The position numbers were made by a program, and so were the translations under genes. Source: UBA5359 sp028699365 [NCBI: bacterium] (GTDB taxonomy: Bacteria; UBP13; UBA5359). Taken from it: a DNA stretch of 10,621 nucleotides. The notes under the pieces were generated by a model that was not told where the DNA came from, ran no database searches, and worked only from the letters and a program-made list of their open reading frames with translations. Below are positions 6,633 to 10,621 of the stretch, piece by piece; position 1 is the first letter of the stretch, and every line of letters starts with the position of its first letter. The stretch lies in NCBI GenBank assembly GCA_028699365.1, contig JAQVUQ010000056.1, forward strand, positions 1 through 10,621, read 5' to 3'.

Positions 6633-7364
6633 ATGTCGGATAGGTTGTTAACGGACAAGGCAGCCATAGTAACCGGAGCGGGACGAGGTATAGGCAAGGC
6701 TGTGGCCCTGGCTCTGGCACAAGAAGGAGCAGCGGTGACACTGGCAGCCAGAACGGACGGAGAGCTGATGGAACTGGCGCATGAGATAGAAAGCCTGGGA
6801 GGAAGAGCCCTGGCCTGCGCCACCGATGTTTCCGATGAGAAAGCCGTCCGCCGCCTGGTGGAGACCGCCGTTGCCTCCTTCGGGCGTCTGGATATAGTGG
6901 TAAACAACGCCGGCATCGGGATTTACGGCCCTCTTACCGGTATGACAGTGGAACAGTGGGACAGGGCTATGGCCGTCAACGTGCGCGGTCCGTTCCTGCT
7001 CTGCCGGGAAAGCATTCCCTATCTGCGCCTGCAGGAGCGTTCCTGTATAGTCAATATATCCTCAGTGGTCGGCGTCAAGGGATACGCCGGGCAATCCTTA
7101 TACGGTGCTTCCAAACATGCCGTCATGGGAATGAGCAAAGCCCTGGCTAAAGAGGTGCAGAGCGACGGCATCCGCGTCCACGCCGTCTGCCCCGGAGGCG
7201 TGGATACCGCCATGGCCGGACAATCCCGTCCCGATCTGGACCGCTCCGTGCTCATGCAGCCGGAAGAGATAGCCGACGCCGTTCTCTTCCTGGTGACGCG
7301 CCGGGGCAAAGCGGTGATAGATGAGATACACCTGCACAGAGAAGCTTCCCCGCCCTGGGCCTGA
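6633..7364 (+). CDS. Short-chain dehydrogenase/reductase (FabG-like, classical SDR)
   Basis: A cytoplasmic NAD(P)(H)-dependent oxidoreductase of 243 residues, typical length for a classical SDR. The Rossmann nucleotide loop TGAGRGIG is at 14-21; Arg18 and Arg40 suggest a preference for NADP(H). Asp65 sits in the adenine-binding ATDVSD, NNAG is at 91-94, and the tetrad is Asn116, Ser144, Tyr157 and Lys161 (YGASK). The C-terminus ends IDEIHLHREASPPWA, the loop-strand region shared with 3-oxoacyl-ACP reductase-like enzymes. ATG 6633 has GAGAGG upstream. The gene is divergent from birA and stops 10 nt before the stop of the convergent kinase. The substrate cannot be read from the sequence; there are no fatty-acid synthesis genes nearby, so a true fabG role is not supported. 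A broken copy of its 3' end lies at 10213-10278. Confidence 0.9.
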   Translation: MSDRLLTDKAAIVTGAGRGIGKAVALALAQEGAAVTLAARTDGELMELAHEIESLGGRALACATDVSDEKAVRRLVETAVASFGRLDIVVNNAGIGIYGPLTGMTVEQWDRAMAVNVRGPFLLCRESIPYLRLQERSCIVNISSVVGVKGYAGQSLYGASKHAVMGMSKALAKEVQSDGIRVHAVCPGGVDTAMAGQSRPDLDRSVLMQPEEIADAVLFLVTRRGKAVIDEIHLHREASPPWA

Positions 7365-7387
7365 TTAACAGCCTTTAGGCCCTGGGC
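7352..7387. terminator. Stem-loop spanning the convergent SDR and kinase stop codons
   Basis: GCCCTGGGCCT (7352-7362) and AGGCCCTGGGC (7377-7387) are inverted repeats pairing at 10 of 11 positions around a 14-nt loop. The SDR TGA begins at the last base of the left arm and the kinase TAA (7375-7377) ends at the first base of the right arm. No T-run follows on either strand. It is a weak bidirectional terminator or a 3'-end stabilising structure. Confidence 0.45.
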
Positions 7388-9246
7388 AACAATATCTCAA
7401 AAACCGTGCCTTCGCCCTGCCGGCTTTCAACACTGATATGTCCGTTATATTCCTTGACGATACCATAGACCATCGACATACCGAGACCGGTTCCTTTACC
7501 GACCTCCTTGGTAGTGAAGAACGGTTCAAAAACATGCTTTTTCGCCGCCTCATCCATTCCGGAACCGTTGTCGGATATCTCCAACCTGACATATTCCCCG
7601 GACTCTATGCCGGTAGAACCTGATTCTACCGGCTCCTGCCCGATAATGACGTTGGAAGTCCTTATGCTGAACTGCCCCTGATCGGTTTCAGATATGGCGT
7701 CCCGCGAATTCATGGCCATGTTCAGTACGATCTGTTCTATCTGCCCCTGCTCCATTCTGACAGGCCACAGCGAAGCATCGGGCGTAAAGGCTATGCTTAT
7801 ACCGTTACCGAGAGCCTGTTCAAGTATACGCAGAAGCTCTCCGATAACACCGTTGATATTGATCAGAACCGCATCAACCTTATGCACCCGGCTAAACGAC
7901 ATCAACTGCCTGACCAGAGTGGCACCCCTGTCAACCAGAGTAAGTATCTGCGTCATATTGGTTGCCATACCGCTGTCTTGCGGCAGTTTGCGTAGAGTCA
8001 ACTGAGCATAGCCGCTGACACCGGCCATTATGTTGTTGAATTCATGCGCCACCCCGCCGGCCAGACGTCCCACCGTTTCCATCTTCTGGGTTTGAGCCAA
8101 CTTAGCCTGCAACTCCGCCCGGACTTCATCAGCCTGCTTGCGCTCCGTAATGTCTTCAGCAAAGCCTAAAAATCTGGTTTCAGACAACCTGGTGGCCCTG
8201 ACCTCGATCCATCGCCGCTCCTTATCCCTGGCAACTATGGGCAGTTCGACGGCAGCACTGCCATCCGTTTTTACTCTTTGAAAATGTTGCAGCCCGTCGT
8301 CCACTGCATCAGGCGACAATAAATCAGGAATACTCATCTTAAGCAACTCGGACGCATCATATCCCGTCAGTCTGCAGGCCGCCGGATTGGTTTGAATGTA
8401 TCTGCCGTTTTCGTCGGCTATGAAGACACCGTGCGGCGCATTGTCGATATAGCTGCGGTACCGTTCCTCGCTCTGCCTGACTTCAAGGAGCAGCGCATCC
8501 CGTTCCGAGAGTGCCCGGGCAAGCTTGATATTGTTATGACTCATCGAGGAGATCATCGCAGACAGTTTGCCGTAAAACGCGGCAACCGTATCTATCTTCT
8601 CACGACTCCATCGCGGAACCCGGTCCAGAGCAGCCAGATACTCGGTTTCATCAAACCCGTATTGCCGTGCCATGCTTCGGAATAAAGCATAATCCAGTGT
8701 CTCATCCTCAAAGAAGAATTGCCCGAAGAAGAGATTGCCCATATGCTTGCCGCCTACAACGATGGGGATAGCGGCATCCCATAGATTATTCTTGCAACGA
8801 TAGAGCTTGAAGTCTCCGCACGTCAGGCCACTGGAGAGAACAGTGTCGCTTTCCAGGCAATTTGCCAGTGTTTCACGGTGAACCCGATGGAATTTGATAC
8901 AGATATCCTGCCAGCCGCAAGCTACCAGAACCCTTCCCGAGAGATCTATAACAGCTATCCCGATACCGGTAATCCGATAGTAATCATCCATTAGCGACTG
9001 CAGCGCCTGAGAGTCAATGATATCGGCAAGGTCCAGGGAACCCGTACCTCCATCGGGAGAAAGAATGGCATCGAGCTTCTTCCCGACAACTGCCTCACTC
9101 TCGGCCAGTCGCTGCTCAGCCAGCTTAAGGTCGGTGATATCCAGTGTATGAAAGCGCTCCTCGCTCTTGCACAGTTGCTCCTGCCGGCTATACCTGTCCT
9201 TACCAGCGCTCACGCTGTTCCCCCTTAGGCAATAATAAAAAGGCAT
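7375..9246 (-). CDS. Hybrid-sensing histidine kinase: PocR domain, PAS domain, HisKA, HATPase
   Basis: A 623-residue two-component sensor kinase. No transmembrane segment is visible, so it is probably cytoplasmic. Residues 28-51 look like a collapsed PAS/PAC segment. A PocR sensory domain (about 73-245) has GWQDICIKFHR, Cys130, Cys143 and Cys151, YRCKNNLWDAAIPIVVGG, GNLFFGQFFFEDE and DRVPRWSRE. A PAS domain with PAC end follows (259-374, ending in EDITERK), then HisKA with His401 in AGGVAHEFNNIM. HATPase_c has N-box QIVLNMAMNSRDAI (505-518), DNGSGMD (559-565), FEPFFTTKEVGKGTGLGMS (573-591) and a final G box near 610. PocR domains bind small molecules; PocR itself responds to 1,2-propanediol. 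The ligand here is unknown. No receiver domain or response-regulator gene is in the window, so it is an orphan. ATG 9246 has AGGA 9 nt upstream; GTG 9213, with AGGGGG 6 nt upstream, is an equally good start. Confidence 0.9.
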   Translation of the reverse strand: MPFYYCLRGNSVSAGKDRYSRQEQLCKSEERFHTLDITDLKLAEQRLAESEAVVGKKLDAILSPDGGTGSLDLADIIDSQALQSLMDDYYRITGIGIAVIDLSGRVLVACGWQDICIKFHRVHRETLANCLESDTVLSSGLTCGDFKLYRCKNNLWDAAIPIVVGGKHMGNLFFGQFFFEDETLDYALFRSMARQYGFDETEYLAALDRVPRWSREKIDTVAAFYGKLSAMISSMSHNNIKLARALSERDALLLEVRQSEERYRSYIDNAPHGVFIADENGRYIQTNPAACRLTGYDASELLKMSIPDLLSPDAVDDGLQHFQRVKTDGSAAVELPIVARDKERRWIEVRATRLSETRFLGFAEDITERKQADEVRAELQAKLAQTQKMETVGRLAGGVAHEFNNIMAGVSGYAQLTLRKLPQDSGMATNMTQILTLVDRGATLVRQLMSFSRVHKVDAVLININGVIGELLRILEQALGNGISIAFTPDASLWPVRMEQGQIEQIVLNMAMNSRDAISETDQGQFSIRTSNVIIGQEPVESGSTGIESGEYVRLEISDNGSGMDEAAKKHVFEPFFTTKEVGKGTGLGMSMVYGIVKEYNGHISVESRQGEGTVFEILLPRA

Positions 9247-9262
9247 GAGAAATATTCCTGAT

Positions 9263-9279
9263 GTCTGCAGACTGCAGAC
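9263..9279. promoter_or_regulatory. Perfect inverted repeat just upstream of the kinase start
   Basis: GTCTGCAG and CTGCAGAC flank a single A, 17 bases in all, and end 17 nt before the kinase ATG. One loop base is too few for an RNA hairpin, so a dimeric DNA-binding protein site is the likelier reading. Whether any regulator uses it is not shown by the sequence. Confidence 0.35.
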
Positions 9280-9491
9280 CGTAGCGAATACTCATAGACT
9301 CCACTTTACTTATTCGCCGTCCGCCTTTTATCTCCTTGCCCGTTTATCCGCTTCCACGCTTATAGATCGGAGATATAGCCCGGTTTCCCGTTATTGATAT
9401 AATTATTGTGCTTCTCCACCAATTCCCCCAAAAGGCATTACCGCATATATGCGCAGGTGAGACGGGTCAGTCTCTGGGACTGGAGTACGCG

Positions 9492-9520
9492 TTTACATGC
9501 GCCTGATTTTGATATATACT
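9492..9520 (+). promoter_or_regulatory. Sigma70-type promoter of the pentapeptide-repeat gene
   Basis: TTTACA (9492-9497, five of six) is separated by exactly 17 nt from TATACT (9515-9520, five of six). Transcription would start near 9527, leaving a leader of about 83 nt before the ATG at 9610. Confidence 0.65.
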
Positions 9521-9609
9521 TCTGCATGTCAGCGCATAAAAAAGCTACTGTCATGGGGCTAATTTACCGTAGTTTCCAGTATAAATTCGCTTGAATCGGT
9601 TGATGAGAA

Positions 9610-10197
9610 ATGATAGATAACAACTTATTTAATTCCGAATACATACATGATTCAGCATTCAACGATATAATAATTCCCGCTTCCACTTTAAGAGGTAAGG
9701 AATTCTATAAATGTTCATTTGGAAATTGTAATCTCAATGAAGCAAAGCTTGAGGACTGCACCTTTGAAGATTGCAACTTCAATAATTGCAACATGAGCGT
9801 AGTAAAATTAACGATGAGCAAATTTACAGATGTACGTTTCTATGAATCAAAGTTATTAGGCGTGAATTGGACAGAAGCAAAGGCTCTAAGCAGATTGGAA
9901 TTTCGCAAGTGTAAGTTAAATCATTCCGCCTTCTTTGGATTAAGCTTGAGATCAATTGTCATTGAAGAGTGTATAGCGAATGAAGTTGATTTTATGGATA
10001 CAAACCTCTGTAGATCAAATTGTACTATGACTGATTTCCAAGGCAGTAAGTTTAGAAATACGGATTTATCATTTGCTGATTTCACTGGAGCAAGGAATTA
10101 CGATATTAACCCTAACTATAATAAGATAAAGAAAGCGGTTTTCAGTGTACCGGAAGTATTTACCTTACTTCAATGCCATGACATTGTCATCAGATAA
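9610..10197 (+). CDS. Pentapeptide-repeat protein
   Basis: A 195-residue protein with no signal peptide or membrane segment. Residues about 30-62 form an unbroken run of pentads with Phe/Leu/Met at the centre (37, 42, 47, 52, 57, 62) and Cys two places before at 35, 40, 50, 55 and 60; a second, looser run covers about 114-162. The fold should be a right-handed quadrilateral beta-helix. The C-terminus, NYDINPNYNKIKKAVFSVPE (163-182), is a tail I recognise from a widespread pentapeptide family of unknown function. It contains ten cysteines. Qnr/MfpA-type gyrase mimics share the fold, but Qnr proteins are somewhat longer and nothing here shows gyrase binding. The coding sequence is visibly more AT-rich than its neighbours and uses different codons, suggesting acquisition by transfer. 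The ribosome site is weak (GATGAGAA before ATG 9610). It has its own promoter and no operon partner. Confidence 0.85.
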   Translation: MIDNNLFNSEYIHDSAFNDIIIPASTLRGKEFYKCSFGNCNLNEAKLEDCTFEDCNFNNCNMSVVKLTMSKFTDVRFYESKLLGVNWTEAKALSRLEFRKCKLNHSAFFGLSLRSIVIEECIANEVDFMDTNLCRSNCTMTDFQGSKFRNTDLSFADFTGARNYDINPNYNKIKKAVFSVPEVFTLLQCHDIVIR

Positions 10198-10212
10198 TGT
10201 ATAGCCGTTAAA

Positions 10213-10278
10213 CGACGGCATCCGTGTTCACGCCGTCTGCCCCGGGAAGCTTCTCCGCCCCGGGCCTAATCCACAGCC
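10213..10278 (+). pseudogene. Frameshifted remnant of an SDR gene 3' end
   Basis: Bases 10213-10245 match 7163-7195 of the intact SDR gene at 31 of 33 positions (the DGIRVHAVCPG region). Bases 10246-10278 match 7341-7373 at 28 of 33 positions (the EASPPWA end, stop and downstream bases). The 145 bp between these blocks in the intact gene are missing. As 145 is not a multiple of three, the frame is broken. Similarity stops abruptly at 10212, just after the pentapeptide gene. This is a dead fragment of the same gene or a close paralogue. Confidence 0.8.
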
Positions 10279-10463
10279 AGAGTGATCAGCACTATTTCCG
10301 GGCAGCAGAAAAATCTGAGCGGAGCCAACCATGTCCCCACGCCTCTGCTGACATAAAGAGGACCGTGATCCGTGCGATATAATCCCTGCTGGTAAACACC
10401 CGAGCCTTCCGGCAGCGCCAGTGCTCCCTTAAAAGGCAGTCTTATCTGGCCATAATAGCGCCT
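10266..10463 (-). pseudogene. C-terminal fragment of a metallophosphoesterase
   Basis: The minus strand is open from 10463 to TAG at 10266-10268 and encodes about 65 residues including GQIRLPF, GVYQQGLYR, GPLYVSRGVGTWLAPLRFF and PEIVLITLAVD. These are the closing segments of calcineurin-like metallophosphoesterases of the YkuE/LpxG-like type, in which GHTHGGQ precedes the first segment. Here the codons before GQ read RYY and an in-frame TAA stands at 10464-10466. The catalytic domain and the GHTHGGQ metal ligands are therefore absent and no start exists. Family length is about 270-370 residues. The last codons overlap the SDR remnant on the opposite strand, as expected if two convergent genes once met here. 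Confidence 0.75.
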
Positions 10464-10473
10464 TTACCGTAAT

Positions 10474-10620
10474 TCAACTATAACGGCTGATCAGGCAATA
10501 GCCTGCCATGACGCCGATGGCGCCACCACGAAGGATGAAAAAGGGGTAATGCAGAATATCTATCTTTAGCAACCGGAGGAAGGAGAGCGGTTTCTTCTTA
10601 GTGCCAAGAGCCTGTGCAAT
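10474..10620 (-). CDS. 3' end of an unidentified minus-strand gene (partial)
   Basis: The frame is open from the right edge to TGA at 10474-10476 and gives the last 48 residues of a protein that starts outside the window. It is basic (ALGTKKKPLSFLRLLK) and then hydrophobic (HYPFFILRGGAIGVMAGYCLI). Such a tail would suit a membrane-associated enzyme, for example a family 2 glycosyltransferase, but I cannot identify it. Its stop lies only about 20 nt before the metallophosphoesterase fragment on the same strand, which suggests the 5' part of that gene was deleted directly behind it. Confidence 0.45.
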   Translation of the reverse strand: MAQALGTKKKPLSFLRLLKIDILHYPFFILRGGAIGVMAGYCLISRYS

Positions 10621-10621
10621 A

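Larger units (their letters stand above)
9247..9609. other. Divergent intergenic region between kinase and pentapeptide gene
   Basis: These 363 bases hold no credible gene. A 62-codon plus-strand ORF at 9406-9594 has no family features and no ribosome site. Near the kinase start lies GTCTGCAG-A-CTGCAGAC (9263-9279), a perfect 8-bp inverted repeat about one base, which can also be read as a tandem CTGCAGA repeat. GCATATATGC (9443-9452) is a 10-bp palindrome. CAGTC (9468-9472) pairs with GACTG (9478-9482). The pentapeptide gene promoter is at 9492-9520. No clear promoter for the kinase was found. Confidence 0.6.

Noticed and set aside
9406-9594. 62-codon plus-strand ORF before the pentapeptide gene
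   Set aside because: It starts with GTG without a ribosome site and has no family features. The pentapeptide gene promoter lies inside it.
9610-10197. Quinolone-resistance Qnr protein
   Set aside because: Only the generic pentapeptide fold is shared. Length and C-terminal tail fit a different family, so no resistance function is supported.
7374-10212. Transposon or integrated element carrying the kinase and pentapeptide genes
   Set aside because: No transposase, integrase, terminal inverted repeats or tRNA attachment site is present. The flanking copies are pieces of a gene end, so only a recombination event is suggested.

Overview
The window is bacterial: most starts are preceded by Shine-Dalgarno sequences, two sigma70-type promoters are good matches, and genes sit in tight same-strand clusters. 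A Na+-pumping biotin-dependent decarboxylase, a PocR-domain histidine kinase and a YtrA-type GntR regulator point to an anaerobe. The flavour of the SDR and kinase recalls Dehalococcoidia (Chloroflexota), but that is an impression from memory and no marker gene settles it.

Layout. (1) 1-2246, minus strand: a YtrA-type GntR repressor followed by a long ABC-2-like permease. The permease carries a large C-terminal extracytoplasmic domain and runs off the left edge without a stop. A sigma70-like promoter and a palindromic operator candidate precede the repressor. (2) 2229-6532, minus strand: an apparently complete operon, birA-oadG-oadA-oadB. It encodes a biotin protein ligase and the gamma, alpha and beta subunits of a membrane decarboxylase of the oxaloacetate decarboxylase class, with a leader hairpin at birA and a rho-independent terminator after oadB. 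The terminator hairpin contains the -35 box of the regulator promoter, so the two units are packed end to end. (3) 6633-7364, plus strand: an SDR oxidoreductase divergent from birA. (4) 7375-9246, minus strand: an orphan PocR-PAS histidine kinase, convergent with the SDR. (5) 9610-10197, plus strand: an AT-rich pentapeptide-repeat protein that looks acquired. (6) 10213-10621: gene debris, comprising a frameshifted 66-nt remnant of the SDR 3' end, the C-terminal tail of a metallophosphoesterase missing its catalytic part, and the 3' end of an unidentified minus-strand gene.

How the genes work together. BirA would attach biotin to Lys564 of the alpha subunit. The alpha carboxyltransferase domain moves CO2 from a 2-oxo acid, probably oxaloacetate, to biotin. 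OadB decarboxylates carboxybiotin and exports Na+, and OadG holds the complex together. The regulator and permease are probably one auto-repressed export unit. The SDR, kinase and pentapeptide gene show no functional link to the operon.

No clearly new defence or mobile system was found. The points most worth a second look are the flanking SDR-end copies around the kinase/pentapeptide block, the collapsed PAS domain in the kinase, the permease fusion, the terminator/promoter overlap, and the heptad repeats between oadG and oadA.
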